Assembly (NCBI RefSeq): GCF_019443505.1
Contig: NZ_CP080377.1
Span: forward strand, 4,898,001 to 4,962,000
DNA from: Janthinobacterium sp. PAMC25594
GTDB lineage: Bacteria > Pseudomonadota > Gammaproteobacteria > Burkholderiales > Burkholderiaceae_D
DNA: 64,000 bases
Direction: 5' to 3'
Shown here: in pieces, positions 1 through 10,394 of the stretch
Layout: each line of letters begins with the position of its first letter
Position numbering within the stretch: the first letter of the stretch is position 1
The notes under the pieces: generated by a model
The model's database searches: none
Seen by the model: the letters and a program-made list of their open reading frames with translations, nothing else
What the model was told of the DNA's origin: nothing
Translations under genes and position numbers: made by a program

Positions 1-239
1 TGAAGCAGGCCAGGCCCGACCTGATCCTGATGGATGTGGTGATGCCCGGTGCGAATGGCTTCCAGATCACGCGCGCGATTGCGCGCGATCCCGAACTGCA
101 GGACGTGCCGGTGATTATCTGCTCCAGCAAGAGCCAGGAAACGGACCGCATCTGGGGCTTGCGCCAGGGCGCGCGCGATTATCTGGTCAAGCCGGTGGTC
201 GAAGCCGAGCTGCTGGCCAAGATCGCCGCGCTTTCCTGA
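1..239 (+). CDS. CheY-like response regulator, C-terminal part (PilG/PilH type)
   Basis: Only the C-terminal part of a receiver domain is present; the gene begins before the window and is read from base 3. The visible protein has the phosphoacceptor stretch LILMDVVMPG, the switch region IICSSKSQE and the conserved lysine in DYLVKPV, so it is a single-domain CheY fold that ends right after the domain. It is followed two bases later by a CheW-like gene and then by a PilJ-like transducer and a ChpA-like kinase. By family knowledge it is therefore PilH or PilG of the twitching-motility chemosensory system, which takes phosphate from ChpA and biases extension or retraction of type IV pili. Which of the two it is cannot be settled without the upstream gene. 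Confidence 0.85.
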   Translation, partial: KQARPDLILMDVVMPGANGFQITRAIARDPELQDVPVIICSSKSQETDRIWGLRQGARDYLVKPVVEAELLAKIAALS

Positions 240-241
240 GA

Positions 242-871
242 ATGTACACGATGTCAGGGAACGGCGAGTCCACCGCGGCCTTTTCGCCTGCCGCTGCCGC
301 CATGCCATCCTTCGAGACGGGCGCGCGGCAGGGGCGCTTGCGCCAGTATCAGCTGCAATTGATCGAGCGGATACAGGCCGCGCGCAGCGGCGCGCTGGCA
401 GCGCGCAAGGAATTGGGCGTGATGCTTGGTGGCCGGCCGTGCCTGCTCGACCTGACGCAGCTCGGTGAAATCGTCATCGCCGCCGGGGTGCAGATCCAGG
501 GCGTGCCGCTGGCGCAGGACTGGTACCTGGGCCTGGCGGCCATGCGCGGACGCCTGACGGGGGTCGTCGACCTGGCCCGCTACATGGGCGAGCCGGCCTG
601 CACGCCTGGCAATCACTGCCGCATCATCACGTTTTCTCCCCGCCTGGGTCTCAATTGCGCTGTGCTGGTCGAACGCGTGCTGGGCTTGCGCCAGCTGCGC
701 ACGATGCAGCCCGTATCCGTGCCGGATGCGCCGCCGTCCTGGGCGGCGCAGGCGCTGCGCGACAGCGAAGGGCAGCAGTGGCTGCGCCTGGACCTGGCGC
801 AGCTGGCGCAGGCGGAGCGCTTCCTCGACGCCGGCTTTGGCGGGCTATTCGACCACAAGGATATTTGCTGA
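242..871 (+). CDS. pilI: CheW-like coupling protein PilI
   Basis: A 209-residue CheW-domain protein. The CheW fold covers about residues 55-190, with recognisable segments such as [28 protein letters not shown] and [16 protein letters not shown]. In Pil/Chp systems PilI couples the PilJ transducer to the ChpA kinase at the cell pole. The start at 242 lies two bases after the preceding response regulator stop; an alternative ATG three codons on (251) is possible. The stop overlaps the ATG of the next gene (TGATG), which suggests translational coupling. Family assignment is firm; the name PilI rests on the operon context. Confidence 0.88.
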   Translation: MYTMSGNGESTAAFSPAAAAMPSFETGARQGRLRQYQLQLIERIQAARSGALAARKELGVMLGGRPCLLDLTQLGEIVIAAGVQIQGVPLAQDWYLGLAAMRGRLTGVVDLARYMGEPACTPGNHCRIITFSPRLGLNCAVLVERVLGLRQLRTMQPVSVPDAPPSWAAQALRDSEGQQWLRLDLAQLAQAERFLDAGFGGLFDHKDIC

Positions 872-3108
872 TGGGTGCCAATTCTCCTATCCTGGCGGCC
901 GGCATGCCCGAAGCGGAGCATGCTGCCGGCGAGCCGGCAGCGGCGGCCGACCTGCCGCTGCGCCTGCGCGACGCGCTGGGGCGGCGCAAGTCGCTGGCCA
1001 AGGCACCCGTCAGCGACTTGAAGCTGCCGCTGATCGGCCATTTGCCGCTGCAAAAGCAGCTGAGCATCCTCTCGACGGTGATGGCCCTGAGCCTGGCCGC
1101 CAGCCTGCTGTTCGTCGGCCTCAACACGCGCAGCGGCAATATCGCTTCGGCGCAGACGCAGCTGGCCAGCGACGCGCTGATGCATTCGCAGCGCATCGGC
1201 AAGGCCGCGCCGAACGCCGTGCAAGGCAATCCGGAAGCCTTCCGCCAGCTTGAGGAAAGCCGCAATGAACTGAACCAGGATTTCCGCCTGATGCTGCGCG
1301 GCGGGACGTATCACGGCCGCGATATCGGCGAGTCGCGTTCCGGCCTGCTGGCGGCGGTGGCCGACGCGCGCAAGAAGTGGGCCAGCAGCGACCGCGCGGC
1401 CAGTACCATCTTGCGCCTGAAAACCGAGCTGGGCGAATTCGACAAGACCTTGCAGCAATTGAACGCGCTGTCGCCGGCGCTGCTGGCGCAAACGGAGGAA
1501 GTCGCGGCACTCAAGGTGCAGCGCGGCGGCAACGCGCGCGACCTGGCCGTCATCGGCCGCCTGATGATGCTGAGCCAGCGCATGAGCCGCAGTGCCAGCG
1601 AGTTCCTGTCGTCGGGCAGCATCAGCTCGGAAACGGCGTTTTCGCTGGGGCGCGACACGACGTATTTCCGCACCGCCGTCGAAGGCCTGCTCAATGGCAG
1701 CGTGTCGCTGCAACTGGCGCCCACGCGCGACGCCGAACTGCGCGACCGGCTGGTGGCGCTGAAAGCCAGTTTCGATAATTACCAGAAGCTGGTGTCGTCG
1801 ATACTCGACCGCCTGGATAAATTCAGTGCCGCGAAAAGCGCCGAACAGCTGATCTTCAACGAGAACGAAGACCTGCGCCAGCGTTTGACCCTGCTGCAGC
1901 AGATGTACCACGTGAACCAGGAAACGCTGGGCATCGCCTTCTGGATGATGGTCGGCGGCGTGTTGCTGACCCTGATCGCGGCGGCCGGCATCGGCCGCGT
2001 GCTGCTGCAGGACTCCGTCAACCGCACGCGCGACGCCGAGCGGCGGCGCCAGGAAGCGGAAATCCTGCGCCTGCTGTCGCAGGGAAAAGAGGAAGAGGCG
2101 AAGGCCAGGAATGAGCAGAACCAGGCGGCCATCCTGCGCCTGATGAACGAATTGCAGAAGGTCGCCGATGGCGACCTGACGGTGCAGGCCACCGTGTCGG
2201 AAGACATCACTGGCGCCATCGCCGATTCCGTCAACTACACGGTCGAGGAATTGCGCGGCCTGGTGGGGCGGGTGACGGCGACGGCCGAACAGGTCAACCG
2301 CGCCTCGACGCAGGCGCAAAGCATCTCCAGCAAGCTGCTGATCGCGTCGCAGCAGCAGTCGCGCGAAATCCAGGGCGTCAGCGCCACCGTGGTCAAGATG
2401 GCCAATGCGATTACCGACGTGTCGAAGTCGGCCAGCGTCTCGGCCGACGTGGCGCGCCAGTCGGTGGCGGCGGCGCAGCAGGGTTCGACGGCGGTGGAAA
2501 ACGCCATCAAGGGCATGCATGAAATCCGCGAGCAGATCCAGGATACCTCCAAGCGCATCAAGCGCCTGGGCGAATCGTCGCAGGAAATCGGCGAAATCAC
2601 CGAGCTCATTTCCGACATCACCGAGCAGACCAACGTGCTGGCGCTGAACGCCGCCATCCAGGCCGCGTCGGCCGGCGAAGCGGGGCGCGGCTTTTCCGTC
2701 GTCGCCGAGGAAGTGCAGCGCCTGGCCGAACGCTCGGCCGCCGCCGCCAAGCAGATCGGCGCGCTGGTGCGCACCATCCAGGCCGATACCCAGGACGCCA
2801 CCCGCGCGATGGAAAAATCCACGCACGGCGTGGTCGAGGGCGCACGCCTGTCCGACGCGGCCGGCGCGGCCTTGAACGACATCAGCCAGGTGTCGAAACA
2901 CCTGGCCGAACTGATTCAGGGCATCTCGTTTGCCACCGGCACGCAGGCCGGTTCGGCCAGCGGCGTGGCCTTGAATATCCAGCATATCCTGAGCGTGACG
3001 GAGCAGACCCAGGATGGCACGCAGCAAACGGCGCAGTCGATCCACAAGTTGTCGATGCTGGCGCAGGAACTGAAAAACTCGGTGTCGCGCTTCCGCGTCG
3101 CCGCCTGA
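871..3108 (+). CDS. pilJ: Methyl-accepting chemotaxis protein PilJ
   Basis: A 745-residue transducer. The N-terminus has a cytoplasmic stretch, a first membrane segment at about 61-81 and a second at about 350-378. Between them is a helical periplasmic region with PilJ-type sensor repeats (for example [11 protein letters not shown]). A HAMP-like linker leads to the signalling hairpin, with the highly conserved [20 protein letters not shown] around residue 582. In the family PilJ senses surface contact or lipids and controls ChpA. The reading frame is open further upstream, but the ATG at 871 overlaps the pilI stop and gives a normal PilJ N-terminus, so it was chosen. A 40-base gap separates it from the kinase gene. 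Confidence 0.92.
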   Translation: MGANSPILAAGMPEAEHAAGEPAAAADLPLRLRDALGRRKSLAKAPVSDLKLPLIGHLPLQKQLSILSTVMALSLAASLLFVGLNTRSGNIASAQTQLASDALMHSQRIGKAAPNAVQGNPEAFRQLEESRNELNQDFRLMLRGGTYHGRDIGESRSGLLAAVADARKKWASSDRAASTILRLKTELGEFDKTLQQLNALSPALLAQTEEVAALKVQRGGNARDLAVIGRLMMLSQRMSRSASEFLSSGSISSETAFSLGRDTTYFRTAVEGLLNGSVSLQLAPTRDAELRDRLVALKASFDNYQKLVSSILDRLDKFSAAKSAEQLIFNENEDLRQRLTLLQQMYHVNQETLGIAFWMMVGGVLLTLIAAAGIGRVLLQDSVNRTRDAERRRQEAEILRLLSQGKEEEAKARNEQNQAAILRLMNELQKVADGDLTVQATVSEDITGAIADSVNYTVEELRGLVGRVTATAEQVNRASTQAQSISSKLLIASQQQSREIQGVSATVVKMANAITDVSKSASVSADVARQSVAAAQQGSTAVENAIKGMHEIREQIQDTSKRIKRLGESSQEIGEITELISDITEQTNVLALNAAIQAASAGEAGRGFSVVAEEVQRLAERSAAAAKQIGALVRTIQADTQDATRAMEKSTHGVVEGARLSDAAGAALNDISQVSKHLAELIQGISFATGTQAGSASGVALNIQHILSVTEQTQDGTQQTAQSIHKLSMLAQELKNSVSRFRVAA

Positions 3109-3148
3109 ACGCCGCGCCAGTCCAGGCGATTTCCTTACCGAGGCATGC

Positions 3149-6100
3149 ATGAGCACACCTGATAGTCCGCAGCAGTCCAAGCCGTTCGACAGCGAACCTT
3201 TGTCGTGGGTGATGGTGGAAATCCGCGAGGCGCTGGGCCGCTCGAAAACGGCGCTGTTCGAGGCGGGCGGCCGCGAGCGCGAGGAACGCGCCACGGCCCT
3301 GCAGCATGCACGCTCGCATCTGCACCAGGCGCATGGCGCGCTGGTGATGGTGGACGTGGTTGGCGCCAGCCTGCTGACGGATGGCGCGGAACAGGCGCTG
3401 GCGCGCTTGCGCGACGGCAGCCTCGAATATACGCTCGACCATGCGCAGATCGTCGCCGCACTGTATCAGGCCCTGACCGAGTACCTGGAAGACCTGGTGG
3501 CCGGCACGCCGCCGCAGCCGACGCGTTTGTTCCCCTACTACCGCGACCTGCAAACCATGCTGGGCGCCGAGCGCATCCACCCGGCCGACCTGTTTTTTCC
3601 GCCTGCATCGATGCTGGAAGGGCATGCCATCGCGCTGGCGGAGGCGCCGCCGGCAGCCGATTACCCTGCCTGGCGCGGGCGCTTTGAAAAGTCTTTGCTG
3701 CCCTTTCTGAAAGCGCAGAATGATGCGGCGCGGCGCCAGCACGCCAGCGACTTGCATGCCACCTTGACCCTGGTGGCCGACGCGCAGCAGGAAGCGCCGG
3801 CGCGTACCTTCTGGTTCGCCATGCAGGCGTTTGCGGGACTGGCGGCCAGCGGCGAGGGCATGGGCACGCTCAACGTCAAACAGTTGTTCGGCCTGATCAA
3901 CCTGCAATTGCGCCGCCTGGCGCAGGGCACGGCCAGCCTGCCCGAAGCGATGTTGCGCGACGCCCTGTTCTTCATCGCCGCGGCACCCGAGCCCACATCT
4001 GAGGCACGTCAGCTGCGCGCCGCCTTCGCGCTGGAAGGCATGGTGCCCGCCGACCTGGAAACGCGGCGTTACGGCCAGGTCGACCAGGAGGCCTTGCAAG
4101 GCGCACGCGCGGCCCTGGCGCAGGCGCGCGCCAGCTGGAGTCGTCTGGCGCAAGCCGACCTCGATCCTGCCCTGGGCGACGCATTCGAACAGTCCTTGCA
4201 GCAGGTGGCGGCACAGACCGACATCCTGAAGCAGCCGGCCCTGGCCAGCCTGCTGCGCGAATGCGCGGCCGTGGCGCGGCTAGCCGTGGCCAGCGGGCGC
4301 AGCGCGGCGCTGGAAAATGAAATCGGCATGGCGCTGCTGTTTGCCGACACGGGGCTGGAGCAGGTGCGCCGCCTGCCCGACGATTTTGCTGGCAATGCGG
4401 AAACCATCGCCGCGCGCCTGCAGGCGCTGTTGGCTGGTGAAGCGCCGCCACCCGTCACGGCGGGCGAGCTGTCGCGCCAGATCGAGCAGGGCCAGACGGT
4501 GGCCGCGCTGGCCGAGGACATGAAGACGGGTCTGCGCCAGGTGGAAAAGGCGCTCAATGCGTATTACGCGGATGCCTCGCGGGAAGCGGCACTCGACGGC
4601 GTCGCCCCCGTGCTGGAACAGTTGCAGCAGCAGCTGGCCGGGCTGGGACAGGAAGACGCGCGCGCCGCCGTGCTGCAGGTCGATGCGGCCGTGCGGCAGC
4701 TGGCCGCTGGCGACGCCAATGCGGACGCCAAGGCGGAGGCCCACGCCGGGGCGCTCGACGAGATCGCGCAAAATGTCAGCGCGCTGGGATTTTTTGTCGA
4801 TATGCTGGGCCGCAACGCGCAAGCGGCCAGCGGGCGTTTCCATTTTGATGCCGCCGCCGGCACCTTCCGCGCGCTGCCATTTGAAAAAGTCGCCGCCGCC
4901 GGTGCCGTACCGGTGCCCTTGCTCGACCAGGCCCTGGCGCCCGCCGCGCCCGCCGGCATGGATGCCGCGCCGGCAGTGACCGATGTCGATGCGCAGATGC
5001 TCGACATCTTCATCGCCGAAGCGCGCGAAGTGCTGGCCTTTGTCGACACCACCCTGGCCCTGCCGCGCGAGCAGGCCGCCAGCGGCGAGCACCTGGCCAT
5101 GCTGCGCCGCTCGTTCCACACCTTGAAAGGCAGCAGCCGCATGATCGGCCTGGCGCAGTTCGCCGAGGCGGCCGGCGCCATCGAACGCGTGATGAATATC
5201 TGGCTGGCCGAAGCGCGCCCTGTCAGCGATGATCTGTTCACCCTGCTCAATTACGGCTGGTACCAGCTCAGCGAATGGGTGGCGGAACTGGAAGGCGGCG
5301 CGGGGCGCGAGCGCGAGGCCGGCATGCTGCTGGCGGCGGCCGAGCGCGTGCGCGAAGGCGGTCCGTTCGAACTGCGCAAGCCTCGCCCGGCATCGGCCGC
5401 ACCGCTGGCCGGCAACGGCAATGTGATCGGCTTTCCGTCCGCCACGGCGCCCGCCGCCCACGAAGCGCCTGACGATAACCTCAAGCACGTCGGTGAACTG
5501 CGCGTCAGCCTCCCCTTGTACAACATTTACCTGGCCGAGACGGATGAATTGCTGCGCGTGCTCACGCGCGACTTTGGCGAATGGCGCCATGAACAGCGTG
5601 CCGTCAGCGCGGACGCGCTGCAAGCCGTGCATACCTTGGCGGGAACGTCGGGCACGGTGGGTTTCCAGTCCCTGCGCGACATGGCGCACGCGCTGGAAAC
5701 GGTGATCGAGACGGTGGTGCCGCCGCTGGCCGGCCTGCGCGCCGAACAGCACGACGTGCTGGAACAGGCCACGCAGCGCATCGCGCAAATGCTGCAGGCG
5801 TTCGCGCTGGGCGACCTGGCGCCAACGCAGCCGGACATGATCGAAGCGCTCAATACCCTGTGGCGCGCCCTGACGGCGCCGTCCGGCGAGAGCCAGGAAG
5901 CGCGGCTCGACGCCCTGTTTGCGGCCGCCTACGCCAGCATCGTCGGCGCGCCGGCGCAAGCTGCCGAGCCACTCGCCGAAGTCCCTCTGCCGCAGCTCGA
6001 GACCTTGTTCGAGGCGACGTATGCGAGCATCGTCGCCGACGCGCTGCAACCCGTTGCGGCTGAAGTGCCGGCACCAGCGCCGGTGCAGGACAGCGGCGCC

Positions 6101-8434
6101 AGCGACGACCTGTTCGACGCCGGCTTCGAGCACGCGCCGTCGTTGGAGCACGCGGCGCCGGAAGCGCCGGCGCCCGCCATCATGCCGGCCGATGCGGCCG
6201 CGCTGCTGGCGGCGAGCGCCGGCATCAGCGATGAACTCGACCTCGATTTATTGTCCGTCTTCCTGGAAGAGGGTGCCGACCTGCTGCCGCAGATCGGCGA
6301 GGCGCTGCGCAGCTGGCAGCAGCAGCCGCACGACAGCGGCCAGGCGCAGATGCTGCTGCGCACCCTGCATACGGTCAAGGGCAGCGCGCGCATGGCCGGC
6401 GCCATGCGCCTGGGCCAGCATGCGCATGAAATCGAGACGCATATCGAAAACATGCTGCACGCGGGCACCGCCACGCCGCAGGCCTTCGAGGAATTGCTGG
6501 CCCATTACGACCATGCGCTGCACCTGTTCGAACAGCTGCAGCAACCCTTGCTGCCCTTGCCGGGCATGGAAGACACGCCGGCCGCCGAACCGAAGGCGGC
6601 GCTGGTGCGCGTGCGCGCCGATATCCTCGACCGCCTGGTGAACCAGGCCGGCGAAGTGTCGATCACGCGTTCTAAAATGGAAAATGAAGTTGGCGTGCTG
6701 GGCGCTTCGCTATCCGAATTTTCCGACAACCTGGCGCGCCTGCGGCGCCAGCTGCGCGAAGTGGAAATGCAGGCCGAATCGCAGATTGCCTCGCGCATGG
6801 CCGTCGGCAGCGAGCGCGAATTCGACCCGCTCGAATTCGACCGCTTTACGCGCCTGCAGGAACTCACGCGCATGATGGCCGAAAGCGTCAACGACGTGGC
6901 CTCGTTCCATGAAAACCTCAGCCTCAGTGTCGACGCGGTGACGGACGACCTGGTGCTGCAGGCGCGGCTGACGCGCGAGCTGCAGCGCGACCTGATGCAG
7001 ATCCGCATGGTGCCGTTTGCCAGCATCGCCGAACGGCTGTTCCGCGTGGCGCGGCAAAGCGCCAAGGAAGTCGACAAGCGCGTCAACCTCGACATCCGCG
7101 GCGGCGGCGTGGAAATCGACCGCAGCGTGCTCGAACGCATGGCGGCACTGTTCGAGCACCTGCTGCGCAACGCCATCGTGCACGGCGTCGAGCCGCGCGC
7201 CGCGCGCCTGGAAGCAGGCAAGAGCGAGACGGGCGAGCTGCTGGTGCAGGTCAGCCAGCAGGGCAATGAAGTGGCGATCGCCTTTTCCGACGACGGCGCG
7301 GGACTGGACCTGGAACGCATCCGCGCCAAGGCGCACGGCGCCGGCCTGGTGGCGACGGACGCGCCTTTGAGCGACGCGCAGGCGGCCGAACTGATTTTTA
7401 CGCCCGGTTTTTCCACCGCCGACAGCCTGACGGAACTGGCAGGGCGCGGTTTTGGCATGGACATCGTGCGCTCCGAAGCGCTGGCCCTCGGCGGGCGCGT
7501 GGAAACGCTGACGCAGGCGGGCCTGGGCATGCGCTTCACCATCCACCTGCCGCTGACCCTGGCCGTCACGCAAGTGGTGCTGCTGGCGGCGAACGGCAAG
7601 ACGTATGCCTTGCCATCGGTACTGGTGGAGCAGGTGCTGCACCTGAAAGGCGAGCAGCTGGAGCAGGTGCGGGCGGCCGGGCGCATCGAGTCGCACGGGC
7701 AGTCGCTGGCGCTGCACCACCTGTCGGCCATGTTGGGCGAGACGCCAGCGGCGCAGGCCACGCAGCGCCATGCGCCCGTGCTGCTGCTGAGGAATGGCAA
7801 TGACAGGCTGGCCTTGCAGGTTGATGACGTGGTGGGCAACCGCGAGGTCGTGGTCAAGCATGTGGGCCCGCAACTGGCGCGCATGCCGGGCATCGCCGGC
7901 GCCACGGTGCTGGGCACGGGCGACATCGTGCTGATTCTCAATCCGGTGGCGCTGGCGCAGCACCTCGAGCATCACCCGGAACTGCTGTCGCAGTATGCGC
8001 TGGCCAGCAGCGAACAGCACGCCGCCTCCAGCGCACTGGCTGTGCCGGCCGTGCGCGTGATGGTGGTCGACGATTCGCTGACGGTGCGCCGCGTGATGCA
8101 GCGTTTGTTCGAGCGCGAAGGCTATCAGGTGCTGCTGGCCAAGGATGGCCTCGATGCGCTGGAGCAGTTGCATGCGCTGGAACCGGCTGCCATGCCGGCC
8201 GTGCTGCTGGTCGACGTGGAAATGCCGCGCATGGACGGTTTCGACCTGACGCGCAATGTGCGCAGCGATGACAAGACACGTGCCATCCCCATCATCATGG
8301 TCACCTCGCGCAGCGCCGACAAGCACCGCGCGCACGCGTTCGAGCTGGGCGTGAATGCGTATTTCGGCAAGCCGTTCCAGGAAGAGGAATTGCTGGTGGA
8401 AGTGGGGTGCTTGCTGGGCGGTGACGTGGCGTAA
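3149..8434 (+). CDS. chpA: Hybrid CheA-type histidine kinase ChpA/PilL
   Basis: A 1761-residue multidomain kinase of the type IV pilus chemosensory system. Three histidine phosphotransfer motifs are readable: RSFHTLKGSSRM near residue 657, QAVHTLAGTSG near 826 and RTLHTVKGSARM near 1072. They are followed by a P3/dimerisation region, a CheA-type ATPase domain (HLLRNAIVHGVE near 1336, DDGAGLDL near 1380, GRGFGMDIVRS near 1432), a CheW-like P5 domain (about 1470-1600) and a C-terminal receiver (VMVVDDSLTVRR, phosphoacceptor LLVDVEMPRMDG near 1689). Between Hpt regions are Ala/Pro-rich linkers and two similar YASIV segments. Pseudomonas ChpA carries more Hpt-like domains; more degenerate ones may exist here in residues 1-640. 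Starts with ATG after GAGG. It ends the operon and is followed by palindromic repeats. Confidence 0.93.
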   Translation: MSTPDSPQQSKPFDSEPLSWVMVEIREALGRSKTALFEAGGREREERATALQHARSHLHQAHGALVMVDVVGASLLTDGAEQALARLRDGSLEYTLDHAQIVAALYQALTEYLEDLVAGTPPQPTRLFPYYRDLQTMLGAERIHPADLFFPPASMLEGHAIALAEAPPAADYPAWRGRFEKSLLPFLKAQNDAARRQHASDLHATLTLVADAQQEAPARTFWFAMQAFAGLAASGEGMGTLNVKQLFGLINLQLRRLAQGTASLPEAMLRDALFFIAAAPEPTSEARQLRAAFALEGMVPADLETRRYGQVDQEALQGARAALAQARASWSRLAQADLDPALGDAFEQSLQQVAAQTDILKQPALASLLRECAAVARLAVASGRSAALENEIGMALLFADTGLEQVRRLPDDFAGNAETIAARLQALLAGEAPPPVTAGELSRQIEQGQTVAALAEDMKTGLRQVEKALNAYYADASREAALDGVAPVLEQLQQQLAGLGQEDARAAVLQVDAAVRQLAAGDANADAKAEAHAGALDEIAQNVSALGFFVDMLGRNAQAASGRFHFDAAAGTFRALPFEKVAAAGAVPVPLLDQALAPAAPAGMDAAPAVTDVDAQMLDIFIAEAREVLAFVDTTLALPREQAASGEHLAMLRRSFHTLKGSSRMIGLAQFAEAAGAIERVMNIWLAEARPVSDDLFTLLNYGWYQLSEWVAELEGGAGREREAGMLLAAAERVREGGPFELRKPRPASAAPLAGNGNVIGFPSATAPAAHEAPDDNLKHVGELRVSLPLYNIYLAETDELLRVLTRDFGEWRHEQRAVSADALQAVHTLAGTSGTVGFQSLRDMAHALETVIETVVPPLAGLRAEQHDVLEQATQRIAQMLQAFALGDLAPTQPDMIEALNTLWRALTAPSGESQEARLDALFAAAYASIVGAPAQAAEPLAEVPLPQLETLFEATYASIVADALQPVAAEVPAPAPVQDSGASDDLFDAGFEHAPSLEHAAPEAPAPAIMPADAAALLAASAGISDELDLDLLSVFLEEGADLLPQIGEALRSWQQQPHDSGQAQMLLRTLHTVKGSARMAGAMRLGQHAHEIETHIENMLHAGTATPQAFEELLAHYDHALHLFEQLQQPLLPLPGMEDTPAAEPKAALVRVRADILDRLVNQAGEVSITRSKMENEVGVLGASLSEFSDNLARLRRQLREVEMQAESQIASRMAVGSEREFDPLEFDRFTRLQELTRMMAESVNDVASFHENLSLSVDAVTDDLVLQARLTRELQRDLMQIRMVPFASIAERLFRVARQSAKEVDKRVNLDIRGGGVEIDRSVLERMAALFEHLLRNAIVHGVEPRAARLEAGKSETGELLVQVSQQGNEVAIAFSDDGAGLDLERIRAKAHGAGLVATDAPLSDAQAAELIFTPGFSTADSLTELAGRGFGMDIVRSEALALGGRVETLTQAGLGMRFTIHLPLTLAVTQVVLLAANGKTYALPSVLVEQVLHLKGEQLEQVRAAGRIESHGQSLALHHLSAMLGETPAAQATQRHAPVLLLRNGNDRLALQVDDVVGNREVVVKHVGPQLARMPGIAGATVLGTGDIVLILNPVALAQHLEHHPELLSQYALASSEQHAASSALAVPAVRVMVVDDSLTVRRVMQRLFEREGYQVLLAKDGLDALEQLHALEPAAMPAVLLVDVEMPRMDGFDLTRNVRSDDKTRAIPIIMVTSRSADKHRAHAFELGVNAYFGKPFQEEELLVEVGCLLGGDVA

Positions 8435-8463
8435 TCGACGCCAACGCTAACGCCAACCATGTT

Positions 8464-8498
8464 GTCGGATTAGCGGGGCCTTGCCCCGCTAATCCGAC
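8464..8498. repeat. Palindromic repeat, element A (GGAT/ATCC variant)
   Basis: A perfect 16-bp inverted repeat, GTCGGATTAGCGGGGC and its complement, around a 3-base loop, followed by CTACG. It lies 30 bases after chpA and is convergent with the photolyase gene, so it could also act as a bidirectional transcript end, although there is no T-run. It belongs to the dispersed family also seen at 8532, 14308, 14354, 26120, 26185, 34829, 34888 and 50310. Confidence 0.9.
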
Positions 8499-8531
8499 CT
8501 ACGCTCTTGCACGACGGCGCATGTCGGGTGG

Positions 8532-8561
8532 GTCGGGTTAGCGCGCAGCGCGTAACCCGAC
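8532..8561. repeat. Palindromic repeat, element B (GGGT/ACCC variant)
   Basis: Inverted repeat GTCGGGTTA ... TAACCCGAC with a GC-rich inner stem (GCGCGC/GCGCG). It is the second member of the doublet with element A, but carries the covarying GGGT/ACCC form instead of GGAT/ATCC. Confidence 0.88.
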
Positions 8562-8589
8562 ATCACCGCAATGCCAATCAATTACCTGC

Positions 8590-10053
8590 TTACCCCGCCA
8601 CCTTCACCACCGCATAGCGCTCCAGCGTCTCCTTGCGCGCCTCGTCGTGCTGCACGATGGGTTCAGGATAGTCGCGTCCCAGCACGATGTTTTTTTGCTC
8701 GAGCAGCATGCGCGGCACCAGCCAGGGCGCGTGGATTTCCTTGTCGCCCAGCGCCTTCAGCTGCGGCAGGTAGCGGCGGATGAAGCGCCCGTTCGCATCG
8801 AATTTTTCCGACTGCGTGATGGGATTGAAGATGCGGAAGTAGGGCTGCGCATCGCAACCGGACGACGAAGCCCATTGCCAGCCGCCGTTGTTCGACGCCA
8901 GGTCGAAGTCATTCAGGTGCAGCGCGAAATATGCTTCGCCGCGGCGCCAGTCGATGCCCAGATCCTTGATCAAAAAGCAGGCCGTGACCATGCGCAGCCG
9001 GTTGTGCATATAGCCGGTCTGGTTCAGCTGTGCCATGGCCGCGTCCACCAGCGGATAGCCGGTGCGTCCCTCGCACCAGGCCGCAAAGGCGGCATCGGCT
9101 TCGGGGCCGCTTTCCCAGGCGATCGCATCGTAGGCCGGCTTGAAGGCGCCGCCTTCCACATGCGGGTTCTGGTACAAAATCATGGCGTAGAAATCGCGCC
9201 AGATCAGTTCGGCCAGCCACACGGGCGCGCCGTCGCCGCCACCGCCCCGGTCCATCAGGTCGACCACGCTGCGCACCAGGTAGCGCAGCGACACGGTGCC
9301 GAAGCGCAGATGCATGGACAAATACGACGGCCCCTTCAGGGCAGGAAAATCGCGCGCCACGTCATAGCGGGCCAGGCGTGGCAGGAAATCCTCGAACAGC
9401 GTGCTGGCGCCCGACATGCCGGTGGGAATGGCCAGTTCGGCCAGGTTGCTGGCCTCGAAACCCAGCTCCCCCAAGGTGGGCAGCGGGGCCGGCGTGCCGC
9501 TGCGCGGCGGCGCCAGGCTGGCCGCGTGCGGTTCGATAGCGAACGGCGCCAGGCAGCCGGGTTCGGCGCGCATTTTCTTCAGCCAGGCATTTTTATACGG
9601 CGTGTAGACGGTGTAGGGTTTGGCCGAGAGCGTCAATACCTCGTCTTTTTCAAAGATCACCTGGTCCTTGAAACTGAACCACAGGCGCGTCTCGTGCGTG
9701 AGCGCGGCCGCTACCCTGCGGTCGCGGGCGATCGCTTGCGGTTCGTAGTCGTGGTTGGCAAACACGGCGTCGGCGTTCAGCTCGGCGGCCAGGCGCGGGA
9801 TGGCTTCGGCGGCGTCCGCGTGCAGCACGATCAGGTCGCCGCCCAGCTGGCGCAGCTCGTCGGCCAGTTCGGCCACGCTGGCATGGATGAAATCGACCCG
9901 CCGGTCGCGGCGCGGCAGCGCTGCCAGGATGGCGGTGTCGTATACGAAGACACAATGCACGGCCTGGCTCTGGCGCAGGGCGTGATGCAATGCAGCATGG
10001 TCAAATGCGCGCAGATCGCGCCGGAACCACACCAGGGAAGTCTTAATTGTCAT
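8590..10053 (-). CDS. phrB: Deoxyribodipyrimidine photolyase (CPD class I type)
   Basis: A 487-residue photolyase that uses blue light and reduced FAD to split cyclobutane pyrimidine dimers. The N-terminal alpha/beta antenna domain starts SLVWFRRDLRAFDHAAL. The C-terminal FAD-binding helical domain shows the classic GYPLVDAAMAQLNQTGYMHN, the WRRGEAYFALHLNDFDLASN stretch, NGGWQWASSSG and the C-terminal QPYFRIFNP. The motifs fit a class I photolyase better than a cryptochrome, but specificity is not provable from sequence. It is a single gene, convergent with chpA across the A/B repeats and divergent from yqgE. ATG at 10053 is the only start giving the conserved N-terminus. Confidence 0.93.
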   Translation of the reverse strand: MTIKTSLVWFRRDLRAFDHAALHHALRQSQAVHCVFVYDTAILAALPRRDRRVDFIHASVAELADELRQLGGDLIVLHADAAEAIPRLAAELNADAVFANHDYEPQAIARDRRVAAALTHETRLWFSFKDQVIFEKDEVLTLSAKPYTVYTPYKNAWLKKMRAEPGCLAPFAIEPHAASLAPPRSGTPAPLPTLGELGFEASNLAELAIPTGMSGASTLFEDFLPRLARYDVARDFPALKGPSYLSMHLRFGTVSLRYLVRSVVDLMDRGGGGDGAPVWLAELIWRDFYAMILYQNPHVEGGAFKPAYDAIAWESGPEADAAFAAWCEGRTGYPLVDAAMAQLNQTGYMHNRLRMVTACFLIKDLGIDWRRGEAYFALHLNDFDLASNNGGWQWASSSGCDAQPYFRIFNPITQSEKFDANGRFIRRYLPQLKALGDKEIHAPWLVPRMLLEQKNIVLGRDYPEPIVQHDEARKETLERYAVVKVAG

Positions 10054-10394
10054 TATTTTGCGTGTTCAGGGTCAAAGATAGGCCATTTTTTGCCGCCAAC
10101 AGGGCTTTATGGCCGCGCGCGTCGTGCCTTTGGCGTCGCTGCGGCGGCAATTCAGTGTAAACTAGCGGGTATGTTCGTGGTGGTTTATGTGCGACAGCGA
10201 TTGTGCAGTCAATTTTACAATTGGCATTGAAATGCGTCGGCAGGCAAAGCGAATTGACCATTAATTTACAACATAACAAGAATAGCGCCTGGCAACACGG
10301 TGCGCGCCGCCCAGCATTCGCGGCCGCTTGCGCCAGGCGTACGATAGCGGGGTAAGCGAGACTTGCCAGCAAGCCCACAGAGAGAGCATCGCGT
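10054..10394. other. Divergent intergenic region phrB-yqgE
   Basis: A stretch of 341 bases between two divergently transcribed genes. It must hold the promoters of the photolyase gene and of the yqgE-pyr operon. It is richer in A/T than its flanks around 10170-10290. I see no convincing paired promoter boxes, no operator palindrome and no small gene. Confidence 0.5.

Noticed and set aside
613..3294. Very long minus-strand open frame antisense to pilI/pilJ
   Set aside because: High-GC DNA gives long false frames; the plus-strand frame encodes a textbook PilJ with coupled starts, and the antisense protein shows Arg/His/Gly-rich low-complexity sequence typical of shadow frames.
8464..8561. Possible CRISPR-like array from repeated palindromes
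   Set aside because: Only two units per locus, no uniform spacers, no cas genes; stems vary in a compensated way, which fits REP-like elements.
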